From: SIG607 sp045537575 | Lineage (GTDB): Bacteria > Bacillota > Clostridia > Oscillospirales > Acutalibacteraceae | Length of the DNA stretch: 64,000 bases | Reading direction: 5' to 3' | Assembly: GCA_045537575.1 (NCBI GenBank) | Contig: JAZSPU010000006.1 | Location: forward strand, 37,932 to 101,931 | Shown here: positions 35,762 through 43,197 of the stretch, piece by piece | Layout: every line of letters begins with the position of its first letter | How positions within the stretch are numbered: the stretch's first letter is position 1 | Translations under genes and position numbers: made by a program | The notes under the pieces: model-generated | What the model was told of the DNA's origin: nothing | Database searches by the model: none | Seen by the model: only the letters and a program-made list of their open reading frames with translations

Positions 35762-37729
35762 TTAGGGTTCATCAATGGTGAAAACTCTAAGGTTTCCGGT
35801 TGCGAGAATCATACCATTGGCATCGTACTGCGTAACGTTAAGCGTAAACCAGCCGGATTTATAGTTCGTATTTCTACCCGTATAAGCCTTAAGAACACCA
35901 CCGTCTATTTCATAACCGATCGGCTTGTTCTCGTCGTTTACAATTTCTGCGGAAGTTACGAGATCGAGGACCTTGCCGTCAAATTCGCTGGTAACGGTCT
36001 TCTTGCCAAGAGACCAGGTCAGACCGGCCATGTTAGGAATCTTAACGTCGTTTTCATCATAGGCCGTCAACTGCGTCTCCAAAGATACGACGTAGTGATC
36101 CACACCGGCAACGGGAGCGACGTAGTAGCCGTCAGCGCCGGCTACAGGAGCAACAGCAGTGAGCCTGGTAGACGGATACGTGTCAGAATATCTGCTTACC
36201 TCTACACCGTTGAGAATATAGGTAGCGTGAGAGCACATTGCCATTACTTCATAGCATGTCGCCGTACCGGTCGTATACATTTGACCGGTGTAACCGGAAG
36301 CATCATCCATATTGATGTAGAGCTTGTAGTTGGCACCTTCATAACCGTGACCCAGCATACCGCCAATTGCGTTGCCGGTCGTATTAACGAGCGTTACGTC
36401 AGAAGTGGCATTCACAAAGTTGACCGTGTAATCAGCACCTTCACTGTCGCCGGAGTTAGCCGTACCGTAGTTATAGAAGGATCCCATATTGTACTGGCCT
36501 TCGATATATCCGTGGAGCGCCACGTTTTCAAAGGTGGTGGTGCCGGGGTTGAAGATGTTTCTTACAAGGCCTCTGCCGTCGGTCGTGTTCACGTTCGCAG
36601 TCAGATTGGAGATCTTGATGTCCTGCGCTTCGCCGGACTTACCGACATACTCAAACAGAGCGGTGGTGAGGTTGTTCATGGTTACGCCGTTACCGTCGAA
36701 ACTACCGTTCAGTCTGATTCTGCCGACACCGGTCATATCGAGCGTATCAACGCCGTCTGCCACCTTAAAATAGGTGTACTCATCGTAATTCGAAATGTTC
36801 ATCAACTGAGCGGGCTCGTCAATAAGGTAGGGCAATTCTTTCGTACCTGCACCGCCGGCAAAATCCTGGCTGTCAAGCACGCCGCCGAACCACTCAGCAG
36901 CCTTTTCAGAGGACTTACCAAAAGCGGTATCAAGAGCGGTCTCTGCATCAGCAAAGCCTGCAGCCTGAACAGCCTGAGAGAATACGAGAACGTCATAGGT
37001 GCCGTTATCGTTGCCGTCAAGTGCTTCGCAATCTTTGTTGGTAGCGTTAGATTTCATATAAACCTGGCACAAATTAGGATAAGAGGTTTCACCTGCGGGG
37101 AGAACGCCATTTTCATGAACGCCGCCCAGAGCCTTTGCACCGTTGTAGATGTACTCGCAAACAAAGTAGTTGTTGCCGTCAATCACAACAATACCGATAT
37201 CGGTTACTTTCCAAACGCCCTGTTCCGTCATGAAGCTGCTCGTACTGATAACTTCATCAAATCTAGCCTCAGTCAAAGAACCGATTTCCATAGCGATAAT
37301 CGTACGAACATAAGCATCAGTCTTACCGGTGTTCTCAACGGTAACGAACTTGTCGATAGCGTTCTCATTTACGAAAACGTCCATAGAGCCATGAGAGCCA
37401 ACCTGAGACATTTTTACACGGGTGGAGTCGTAATCACCTGCGCCGTAGTTGTAGGGATTGCCGTTAGAATCGATTTCAGTAGCGGGAAACAGAGGTTTTG
37501 CCTGAGTGAAATCCTTCAGGACGTAGCCATAAGTGCTGTCGGTCACATAGTTACCATTTGCATCGACCTCACGCTCATACTCGTGCTGCTCGATCTTTAC
37601 ATTGCCGAGAGTCATAACGTTTACGTCGCTATCGGAATCCTGTAAGTATGCAATGGTGCCGCCAATAGCAAGTGCTGCTACGAGTACCATAGCAAGACAC
37701 ATAATGATTACTTTTTTAAAGTTTTTCAT
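35762..37729 (-). CDS. TasA-like protein with a second, different C-terminal beta domain
   Basis: 655 residues. The SipW-cognate signal (ALAIGGTIAYLQDSDSDVN, then LGNVKIEQ) and the TasA-like module are nearly the same as in the neighbouring 604-residue protein, including FSQAVQAAGFADAETALDTAF and the following SSEKAAEWFGGV at the DNA level. The C-terminal 390 residues are different, rich in beta-prone and aromatic/Asn segments, with no family I can name. The gene is visibly richer in G+C than the adjacent small TasA-like gene. GAGGAG precedes the ATG. Probably an alternative fibre subunit or a cap. Confidence 0.75.
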   Translation of the reverse strand: MKNFKKVIIMCLAMVLVAALAIGGTIAYLQDSDSDVNVMTLGNVKIEQHEYEREVDANGNYVTDSTYGYVLKDFTQAKPLFPATEIDSNGNPYNYGAGDYDSTRVKMSQVGSHGSMDVFVNENAIDKFVTVENTGKTDAYVRTIIAMEIGSLTEARFDEVISTSSFMTEQGVWKVTDIGIVVIDGNNYFVCEYIYNGAKALGGVHENGVLPAGETSYPNLCQVYMKSNATNKDCEALDGNDNGTYDVLVFSQAVQAAGFADAETALDTAFGKSSEKAAEWFGGVLDSQDFAGGAGTKELPYLIDEPAQLMNISNYDEYTYFKVADGVDTLDMTGVGRIRLNGSFDGNGVTMNNLTTALFEYVGKSGEAQDIKISNLTANVNTTDGRGLVRNIFNPGTTTFENVALHGYIEGQYNMGSFYNYGTANSGDSEGADYTVNFVNATSDVTLVNTTGNAIGGMLGHGYEGANYKLYINMDDASGYTGQMYTTGTATCYEVMAMCSHATYILNGVEVSRYSDTYPSTRLTAVAPVAGADGYYVAPVAGVDHYVVSLETQLTAYDENDVKIPNMAGLTWSLGKKTVTSEFDGKVLDLVTSAEIVNDENKPIGYEIDGGVLKAYTGRNTNYKSGWFTLNVTQYDANGMILATGNLRVFTIDEP

Positions 37730-37750
37730 TTCTTTTTCTCCTCAAACGAA

Positions 37751-38359
37751 TTATTTTTGTGTTATAGTCCAAGCCTTTTCGGCTGAATCTATCTCGGTTA
37801 TGCTACCGTCACGCTGAACTGCATAAGCAGTAAAGGAAAGGGTAGGCATTTCGGTAAGGTTATTGAACATTTCCTTTGTTACGGTATCCTTAACCTTTAC
37901 CTGATTATCCTTAAGTACGGGGAATTCCTGATCGTCTTTATTGTTATCAACGGCTCTGAAGTAAACGCCGTCAACGTCCTTTAAGGGTGTCCAGCCTTCA
38001 GCAGTTTCAAATTCCATAAAATCGTCAAATTTGGCAGGTTCGCCCGATTTTTCGATTTTAACAAAAAGCCAACAGTCCTCGCTGTCTTTTTCAACGGTAA
38101 TGGTGGGATCTTTATCGATTTTGTGACCGGGTACCATACGGTAGGTATTGGTATAAGGATCGCCGTCACCGTCGTTTGTATCGCTTTCCTCGATAGTGAT
38201 ATCAATATCACCGTAAGTAAAGGTATTTACAACGGGTTTTGTTTCGGCAACAAGCCATGCAAAAGTTCCGCTAACAATACTGAATACAAGTGTTGTTACG
38301 CTAAGCATTAACAATACGGTTTTAAAGATACCTTGCTTTGTAAAAAGCTTTCTTTTCAT
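37751..38359 (-). CDS. TasA/CalY-like secreted protein (202 aa)
   Basis: Small exported protein with a SipW-type signal (VSGTFAWLVAETKPVVNTFTYGDIDITI). The mature part resembles the camelysin/TasA fold: a conserved GHKIDKDPTITVEKDSEDCWLFVKIE segment and a C-terminal LSFTAYAVQRDG strand. Its position 16 bases after the first TasA-like gene and between sipW and the large fibre proteins makes it a likely minor or major fibre subunit. Confidence 0.82.
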   Translation of the reverse strand: MKRKLFTKQGIFKTVLLMLSVTTLVFSIVSGTFAWLVAETKPVVNTFTYGDIDITIEESDTNDGDGDPYTNTYRMVPGHKIDKDPTITVEKDSEDCWLFVKIEKSGEPAKFDDFMEFETAEGWTPLKDVDGVYFRAVDNNKDDQEFPVLKDNQVKVKDTVTKEMFNNLTEMPTLSFTAYAVQRDGSITEIDSAEKAWTITQK

Positions 38360-38375
38360 ATTTTCGCCGCCTTTC

Positions 38376-39017
38376 TTAGTTCATCTGAAGGTCAAAAGCT
38401 GCCCAGGCTGCATCCTCGTTTTCAAAGCCTGCCTTCTGTATAGCGTTACCTACTACAGAAATCTTCATTTCCGCGATTTTTGCAAGTTCTTCACCGTTAA
38501 TTTCACCGGGGACCTTGATTTTTGTGAAAAGAGCTTCAAGTGCTTTATCTTCGCTTACCTTATCTACAGCTTTTTTATAGCGGAATTCATAGGTAGCGGT
38601 ATCATCGCCGTTATCGGTAATTTTTACGCACTCCCAAATAGCCGCATCATAGCCTTCTACATAATTTTCAGGAAGAAAATCATCGCCAAATACTGCCTTA
38701 ATGTCAGCCATATCGCTTATTGTAACAAGCATACGGACATAGGAAGCCTCGCTTCCCTTTTTAACGGTCACAGTAGGGTCTTTAACGTAAACACCGCCGG
38801 GGATAAGGTGATATTCATTCTCCTTAACTCTGTCGGTGCCAACTATTTGGCCCAGTTCATCTACGTCTGCTTCATCAAGAGTTATATCCACGTTACCAAC
38901 AGTAAAGGTGTTAACAACTTCTTCTGTATCCGAAAGATACGCAAGTGTTCCCATTACCGAAGCAAAAACCAGCAGACACACACTAATGCACAGCAGTACT
39001 GTCTTCATTTTCTTCAT
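38376..39017 (-). CDS. TasA/CalY-like secreted protein (213 aa)
   Basis: The ATG at 39017 is chosen because AAGGAG lies nine bases upstream. It has a SipW-type signal (VMGTLAYLSDTEEVVNTFTVGNVDITL), the conserved LIPGGVYVKDPTVTVKKGSEASYVRMLV segment and the C-terminal VVGNAIQKAGFENEDAAWAAF motif typical of TasA/CalY proteins. Its first 35 bases overlap the 3' end of the sipW-type gene, so translation of protease and substrate is probably coupled. Best candidate for the core fibre subunit. Confidence 0.87.
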   Translation of the reverse strand: MKKMKTVLLCISVCLLVFASVMGTLAYLSDTEEVVNTFTVGNVDITLDEADVDELGQIVGTDRVKENEYHLIPGGVYVKDPTVTVKKGSEASYVRMLVTISDMADIKAVFGDDFLPENYVEGYDAAIWECVKITDNGDDTATYEFRYKKAVDKVSEDKALEALFTKIKVPGEINGEELAKIAEMKISVVGNAIQKAGFENEDAAWAAFDLQMN

Positions 39018-39543
39018 TTTGCTTTTCTCCTTTTTTATTTTTATCGGGTTCTTCACCCGTAATGAAGTCAATCATAAATACAAGTATTGTAAGAATAATT
39101 CCTATAGCAATACCTAAATACATACCCGGCGGTGTTGTAACAAAATTTGCAACGTAGCCCAGATAACTAATTTTAAATATGGGTTTACCCAGCACGTTAT
39201 CCATATGTACCCTGCCGTTATCAGCGCCTTTATTGGCGTCACCCTTAGTTGAAAAATAAAGGACACCGCCCTCATTTTCAATATCTACAATTCTATGGGT
39301 TACCGTTGTTTCGCTTGATACCGAAAAGGTTATAACGTCGCCTACTTCAAGGTCACTGGGCTCAACACTTTTAACATATATAATAGCGCCTGTTTTATAT
39401 TCGGGCTCCATAGACGGTGATAAAACGGTATAAACCTTTAGTCCAAAAATACGTACACCCGCAATAAGTATTGCGAAGATTACAACCAAACAAACTATAC
39501 CTGCAGATACGCTTTTGAGAATAATTTTAGTTTTTTTCTTCAA
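38983..39543 (-). CDS. sipW: SipW-type (ER-type) signal peptidase I
   Basis: Membrane signal peptidase of the SipW/archaeal-ER class, 186 residues. Catalytic Ser is in LSPSMEPEYKTG; the Lys of ordinary bacterial signal peptidases is replaced by His in TVTHRIVDI, the hallmark of this class. There are membrane helices at both ends (9-33 and about 140-165) and a charged cytoplasmic tail. It starts at TTG, with GGGAGGAG about 11 bases upstream. First gene of the matrix-protein operon; its expected substrates are the four TasA-like proteins downstream. Its promoter lies inside the adjacent invertible-looking segment. Confidence 0.92.
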   Translation of the reverse strand: MKKKTKIILKSVSAGIVCLVVIFAILIAGVRIFGLKVYTVLSPSMEPEYKTGAIIYVKSVEPSDLEVGDVITFSVSSETTVTHRIVDIENEGGVLYFSTKGDANKGADNGRVHMDNVLGKPIFKISYLGYVANFVTTPPGMYLGIAIGIILTILVFMIDFITGEEPDKNKKGEKQNEENEDSTAVH

Positions 39544-39624
39544 TTTCCAAATTACTCCTCCCGCATATCAGTCAGCTTCTTTGTTTAAACCTATATATGC
39601 TATAAACAATTGATTGGGTTATTG

Positions 39625-39652
39625 ATTATAAAACTTTATTTTTGGGCAACAA
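39625..39652 (-). promoter_or_regulatory. Weaker candidate promoter outside the inversion segment
   Basis: Minus strand TTGTTG (39652-39647), 16-base spacer, TATAAT (39630-39625). Lies between the left recombination site and sipW, so if active it would transcribe sipW in either orientation. Confidence 0.35.
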
Positions 39653-39680
39653 TAAATACTACCCGACGACATCGGCGATT

Positions 39681-39703
39681 TCGTTTATTACCCACATAAA
39701 CGA
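39681..39703 (+). repeat. Left putative tyrosine-recombinase site
   Basis: Perfect 8-bp inverted arms TCGTTTAT and ATAAACGA around an asymmetric 7-bp centre TACCCAC, the usual layout of a tyrosine-recombinase core site. A copy in the opposite orientation is at 41064-41086; the exact shared sequence is 22 bases (39679-39700 versus 41067-41088). Confidence 0.8.
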
Positions 39704-39750
39704 CAGCGAAAAAGCAGCATTGTTTGATGCATACCTTAATCGTGGATAAC

Positions 39751-39779
39751 ATTATGACACATTGAAGCCGATTTGTCAA
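39751..39779 (-). promoter_or_regulatory. Consensus promoter inside the invertible segment, facing sipW
   Basis: Minus strand TTGACA (39779-39774), exactly 17 bases, CATAAT (39756-39751). Transcription would start near 39744, run out across the left recombination site and reach sipW after a leader of about 200 bases. Confidence 0.82.
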
Positions 39780-39886
39780 TAAAAAATGCATAATTTTGCA
39801 GGTTTTTTTAATAATTCATAAAAATTTTTAGATATTTCGGACTATTTATGGTCAAGTTTACCGTCAAAATATAGTTTTGCGAAGGG

Positions 39887-40999
39887 ATGATAAAAACAAT
39901 GTCACGAAGAGGAGAATGTATCTACAAAAGGAAAGACGGGAGATGGGAGGCGCGATACGTCAAAGAAATAGGCGCCGACGGAAGAAAAAAATATGCATCA
40001 GTCTATGCCTATTCCTACAAAGAAGCCAAAGAAAAGAAAATGATCGTTATGCATAATATTGCTAAAAAATTAACAAAGTATGCAAAAATATGCATAAAAG
40101 AAGTTGCAGAGCAGTGGCTTTTGAATATTAAGAACAGAATTAAGCCCTCAAGCTATATAAAATATGAAAATCTATGCACTAATCATATAATAAAAAACTT
40201 GGGAGAAGTGCTGATTTACGATATAAATTCAGTAACAATACAGCGTTTTACAACCTTTCTTAAAGAAAAGGGAAAGAAAGACGGAGGAAAACTTTCTGAT
40301 AAAACGATAAACGATATACTTATTATATTAAGTCTGATATTTAGTTATGCTGAAGAAGAATATTCTGTTAATCTTCCAAGAATAAGAGCGGTTCGGCAGG
40401 AAAGCAAAGAGGCGCGAGTGCTAACAAAACAAGAACAGCAACGCCTTTGCGAGTATTGTCTTAATGATACCGACAGTTATAAATTTGCGGTTTTACTTGC
40501 CCTTTATACCGGAATGAGAATAGGAGAACTGTGCGCTCTTACTTGGCAGGATATAACCGATACTTATGTAACCATCGATAAAACAATGCAACGACTTAAA
40601 ACCGAAAGAGGAGAAACCGATATTTTTGTAACAGGGCCGAAAAGCGATTCTTCAAAGCGAATTATTCCTTTACCCGAATTTTTAACGGAAATTGTAAATA
40701 AACTGCGAAAGCCTGACGGTTATGTGTTAAGCACTGCCCGAAATTCTTTTTGCGAACCTCGTACAATGCAACACCGTTTCAAAGAAACATCAATACAGCT
40801 CGGGCTTGACGGCGCTACCTTTCATACGCTCAGACACACCTTTGCCACTCGTTGTGTAGAAGCAGGTTTTGATATTAAAACTCTTTCGGAAATACTAGGG
40901 CATTCCGATGTAAAGGTGACATTAAACAGATATGTTCATTCCTCTTTTGAATTAAAGCAAAAAAATATGCAGAAACTTATGTTTATACAAACTACTTAA
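39887..40999 (+). CDS. Tyrosine recombinase of the phage/Tn916 integrase type
   Basis: 370 residues. N-terminal arm-type DNA-binding domain (GECIYKRKDGRWEARYVKEI), a central SAM-like core-binding domain (about 70-165), and the catalytic domain with Arg in LYTGMRIGELCALTW, H-x-x-R in HTLRHTFATR, His in LGHSDVKVT and the nucleophile Tyr in NRYVHSS. All catalytic residues are present. Start is ATG 39887 or, perhaps better spaced from GAAGGG, ATG 39899. It is enclosed by two inverted copies of a 23-bp core-like site. No excisionase or other mobile-element gene accompanies it, so a role as a dedicated invertase of this segment is the simplest reading. Confidence 0.93.
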   Translation: MIKTMSRRGECIYKRKDGRWEARYVKEIGADGRKKYASVYAYSYKEAKEKKMIVMHNIAKKLTKYAKICIKEVAEQWLLNIKNRIKPSSYIKYENLCTNHIIKNLGEVLIYDINSVTIQRFTTFLKEKGKKDGGKLSDKTINDILIILSLIFSYAEEEYSVNLPRIRAVRQESKEARVLTKQEQQRLCEYCLNDTDSYKFAVLLALYTGMRIGELCALTWQDITDTYVTIDKTMQRLKTERGETDIFVTGPKSDSSKRIIPLPEFLTEIVNKLRKPDGYVLSTARNSFCEPRTMQHRFKETSIQLGLDGATFHTLRHTFATRCVEAGFDIKTLSEILGHSDVKVTLNRYVHSSFELKQKNMQKLMFIQTT

Positions 41000-41009
41000 A
41001 TGGTCAAAA

Positions 41010-41056
41010 AAATGGTAAGAACAAAGGAAAATCCTTTTATGTTCTTACCATTTTTT
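41010..41056 (+). terminator. Terminator of the recombinase gene
   Basis: A 13-bp stem (41010-41022 with 41041-41053), inner pairing AAAGG/CCTTT, then a T-run. It lies inside the segment bounded by the inverted sites. Confidence 0.88.
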
Positions 41057-41063
41057 AATTTTT

Positions 41064-41086
41064 TCTTTTATGTGGGTAATAAACGA
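41064..41086 (-). repeat. Right putative tyrosine-recombinase site
   Basis: Arms TCTTTTAT and ATAAACGA around GTGGGTA, the reverse complement of the left site's centre; one arm base differs from the left copy. Orientation is inverted relative to 39681-39703, which predicts inversion rather than excision. Confidence 0.8.
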
Positions 41087-41088
41087 AA

Positions 41089-41124
41089 ACCTCTTAACAT
41101 TTGTTGAGAGGTCTTATTTTTTTT
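41089..41124 (+). terminator. Terminator just outside the right recombination site
   Basis: Hairpin ACCTCTTAAC / GTTGAGAGGT (41089-41098 with 41103-41112, one G-T pair), then CTTATTTTTTTT. It would stop transcription leaving the invertible segment to the right. Confidence 0.75.
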
Positions 41125-41136
41125 AAAAACTTCTAT

Positions 41137-41186
41137 CCCCTTCTCCCTATTCCCTTCTCCCTATTCCCTACTCCCTATTCCCTAAA
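41137..41186 (-). repeat. TAGGGA-type heptamer repeats at the dinB 3' end
   Basis: Several degenerate copies of CTCCCTATTCCC units (minus strand TAGGGAATAGGGAG). The last dinB codons and its stop (41175-41177) lie inside the array. Related arrays are at 50161-50200, 50641-50670 and 57835-57870. Confidence 0.75.
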
Positions 41187-42395
41187 ATAAAGTGTTTTGA
41201 AGCCGGGAGCAAGATTTTTATTTTTAAAAAGAAGGGAGCCTCTGACTACGGCGTTTTTGCCGAAACGGGCGCATATACTGCTTATTTGCTGTTCTATATT
41301 CAAAAGCTTATCCTCTTCTTTAAAGGAACTGAACATATCAAGCTGTACGTTTGCGTCCCCCTCTTTAAGCCTTGTTGCTCTAAGCCCTACGCTTCGGCAG
41401 GGCAATTTTCCATGCTCCTTAAAGAGATTCATAGCCGCTCTGGCAAGGGTGATTCCCGTTTGCGTTCCCGAATCTATCCGTATGGCATATTCATTTGTTT
41501 TCAAATCGGTATCTCTTATAATAAGTGTAACTCCCGTTGCATAAACCTCTTTTTCTCTTAAATTTTCGGCTATTTCTTCGCCGTAAAAAAGAAGCTCTCT
41601 GAAAATCTCATCGAAATCCTCTAAATCAGCCGATAATGTACGGGAACGTCCAACGCTTTTGGGACGGTCTGTTTCTTTGGGAGTAACCACCGCGCTGTCA
41701 TCAAGTCCCATAGCGCACCTTTTAAGCATTTTTCCGTTTTTGCCAAGAATTTTTCCTAACATTTCGTCTCCCGCAAGGGTTATATCCCCTATGGTAAATA
41801 TACCTCTGCTCCTGAGCTTTGAGGCGGTGCTGTTTCCTACAAAAAGAAGGTCGCCTACGGGAAGGGAGTATATTTTTTCTTCAAAATTTTCTTTGCTTAT
41901 AACCGTTAATCCTTCCGGCTTTTTCATATCGCTGCCCAGCTTTGCAAAAACCTTATTAAAGCTTACTCCCACCGAGGCGGTTATTCCCAGCTCTTCTCTT
42001 ATATCCCGCATTATCTTTTTGGCTATTGTCTCACCGTCGCCGAAAAGAAGATTACTTCCCGTAACGTCAAGCCAACATTCATCCATTCCGAAAGGCTCTA
42101 CCATATCGGTGTAGCGGTGATAAATTTGTCTTGCTTTTATGGAAAATTCCTCGTACTTATCGTATAGCGGAGGCAGAATATAGAGATTTGCGCATTTCTG
42201 CTTTGCCTTCCATATAGGCTCCGCTGTTTTTACTCCGAATTTCTTGGCTATTTCATTTTTTGCAAGTATTATTCCGTGTCGCTGTTCTACACTTCCCGCA
42301 ACAGCAACAGGCTCAAGCAGTAAAGTCTGATTATAAAGAAGACTTACCGATGCAAAAAAGTTATTAAGGTCGCAATGAAGTATTGTGCGTTCCAT
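41175..42395 (-). CDS. dinB: DNA polymerase IV (Y family)
   Basis: Error-prone translesion polymerase of the SOS response, 406 residues. Catalytic carboxylates are in LHCDLNNFFASV and MDECWLDVTG; the HhH region and the little-finger domain follow (KSVGRSRTLSADL). DinB of this length is normal. The final codons (FRE-stop) read into the heptamer repeat array, so the C-terminus may have been altered by repeat insertion, and no beta-clamp motif is obvious at the extreme end. Third gene of a LexA-boxed operon with a zinc-ribbon protein and a sigma-like protein. Confidence 0.94.
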   Translation of the reverse strand: MERTILHCDLNNFFASVSLLYNQTLLLEPVAVAGSVEQRHGIILAKNEIAKKFGVKTAEPIWKAKQKCANLYILPPLYDKYEEFSIKARQIYHRYTDMVEPFGMDECWLDVTGSNLLFGDGETIAKKIMRDIREELGITASVGVSFNKVFAKLGSDMKKPEGLTVISKENFEEKIYSLPVGDLLFVGNSTASKLRSRGIFTIGDITLAGDEMLGKILGKNGKMLKRCAMGLDDSAVVTPKETDRPKSVGRSRTLSADLEDFDEIFRELLFYGEEIAENLREKEVYATGVTLIIRDTDLKTNEYAIRIDSGTQTGITLARAAMNLFKEHGKLPCRSVGLRATRLKEGDANVQLDMFSSFKEEDKLLNIEQQISSICARFGKNAVVRGSLLFKNKNLAPGFKTLYFRE

Positions 42396-42407
42396 TTTTA
42401 TTCTCCT

Positions 42408-42746
42408 TTAACTTACGTATATAGACGGCGCCAAATGTTCAAGGGCGTTTAAATGTATCCTTTCCATCTGCCGTTTGCTGTAATTAAGCATTACGGCGGT
42501 TTCTTCTAAAGATTTTCCGCAGAGATATTTTTGCGCCAAAACCTCGCTCTCCACTTTATCGGTGATTTTCCCTATATCGTTTTCAATAAAATCCCTGAGC
42601 AATACCGCTTCATTCATTTCTCTTTTATATTTTTCGCTTTTATCGGCATTTTTTGCCGACAGAAAATAGCAACGGTTGATTATAGCCAATGTAAGAGGAT
42701 ACTGTTCAAGATAAATTCTTTTTTCATCCACCGACATATCGGTCAT
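42408..42746 (-). CDS. Small sigma-70 region 4-like protein
   Basis: 112 residues; the C-terminal half reads as a helix-turn-helix of the sigma region 4/ArpU-like kind (CGKSLEETAVMLNYSKRQMERIHLNALEHL). Lies 12 bases before dinB and overlaps the zinc-ribbon gene by 4 bases. Such proteins are common in phages and integrative elements as late-gene regulators; here it is presumably SOS-controlled. Exact role unknown. Confidence 0.6.
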   Translation of the reverse strand: MTDMSVDEKRIYLEQYPLTLAIINRCYFLSAKNADKSEKYKREMNEAVLLRDFIENDIGKITDKVESEVLAQKYLCGKSLEETAVMLNYSKRQMERIHLNALEHLAPSIYVS

Positions 42747-43108
42747 ATAATTCCTGCTCCTTTTAATGCGTAATACTGCCCATAGCTTAAATTACAGCCG
42801 TGATATTTATTGTAGGTATCCACCTCATTAACGGCTTTATATAAAGGGCTGTTTTTTCTGCTTTCTTCCTGTTCTTTTTGCTTTGCAAACATTTTCTCCC
42901 CCTGTTTTTTACAGCTTTCGCTACAGTATCTTCGAACACTCAGTCCCGTAGGTCTTCCGCAATAACTGCAGTAGTTCCCGCGCTTTTCGCTAAAATTCAT
43001 CCCCGAACAGTATGGACAGAGCAGAAGCTTTTCACTTCCCTTCGGTGTCGGTTCAAAATAAACCTTTGCGAACTGAAACTCCTTCCGACAATCCGAACAA
43101 TAGTACAA
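42743..43108 (-). CDS. Zinc-ribbon protein, first gene of the dinB operon
   Basis: 121 residues with three cysteine-pair clusters: YYCSDCRKEF, LLCPYCSGMNF and NYCSYCGRPTG plus YCSESCKKQG, suggesting two or more zinc ribbons, followed by a lysine/glutamine-rich helix. It starts at TTG (43108) with GGAGG nine bases upstream. Lies directly behind the LexA box at 43184-43197. Function unknown; perhaps nucleic-acid binding. Confidence 0.6.
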   Translation of the reverse strand: MYYCSDCRKEFQFAKVYFEPTPKGSEKLLLCPYCSGMNFSEKRGNYCSYCGRPTGLSVRRYCSESCKKQGEKMFAKQKEQEESRKNSPLYKAVNEVDTYNKYHGCNLSYGQYYALKGAGII

Positions 43109-43141
43109 TGCTGATTACCTCCGTAAAAATAAAAATTTCTC

Positions 43142-43170
43142 TTGACTTCGAGGGCAAGATATTATATAAT
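43142..43170 (+). promoter_or_regulatory. Promoter of the XRE/ImmA pair, within an inverted repeat
   Basis: TTGACT (43142-43147), 17-base spacer, TATAAT (43165-43170). A long inverted repeat (TTCGAGGGCAAG at 43147-43158 and its near-complement CTTGCGCCCTCGAA at 43174-43187) brackets the -10, a likely operator for the XRE protein. Confidence 0.75.
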
Positions 43171-43183
43171 GTTCTTGCGCCCT

Positions 43184-43197
43184 CGAACGTATGTTCT
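43184..43197. promoter_or_regulatory. LexA (SOS) box
   Basis: CGAACGTATGTTCT matches the Bacillus-type LexA consensus CGAACRNRYGTTYC at 13 of 14 positions. It lies between the divergent dinB operon and the XRE gene, near where the -35 of the leftward dinB promoter should be. Confidence 0.85.

Noticed and set aside
35705..37645. Plus-strand open frame of 646 codons opposite the 655-residue TasA-like gene
   Set aside because: No ribosome site, no sensible domain, cysteine/arginine-rich; it is the mirror of a long gene with biased codons. The minus-strand gene has signal peptide, ribosome site and homologous neighbours.
39681..41086. Integrated mobile element with attL/attR
   Set aside because: Attachment sites of an integrated element are direct repeats; these are inverted, and there is no cargo beyond the recombinase and a promoter.
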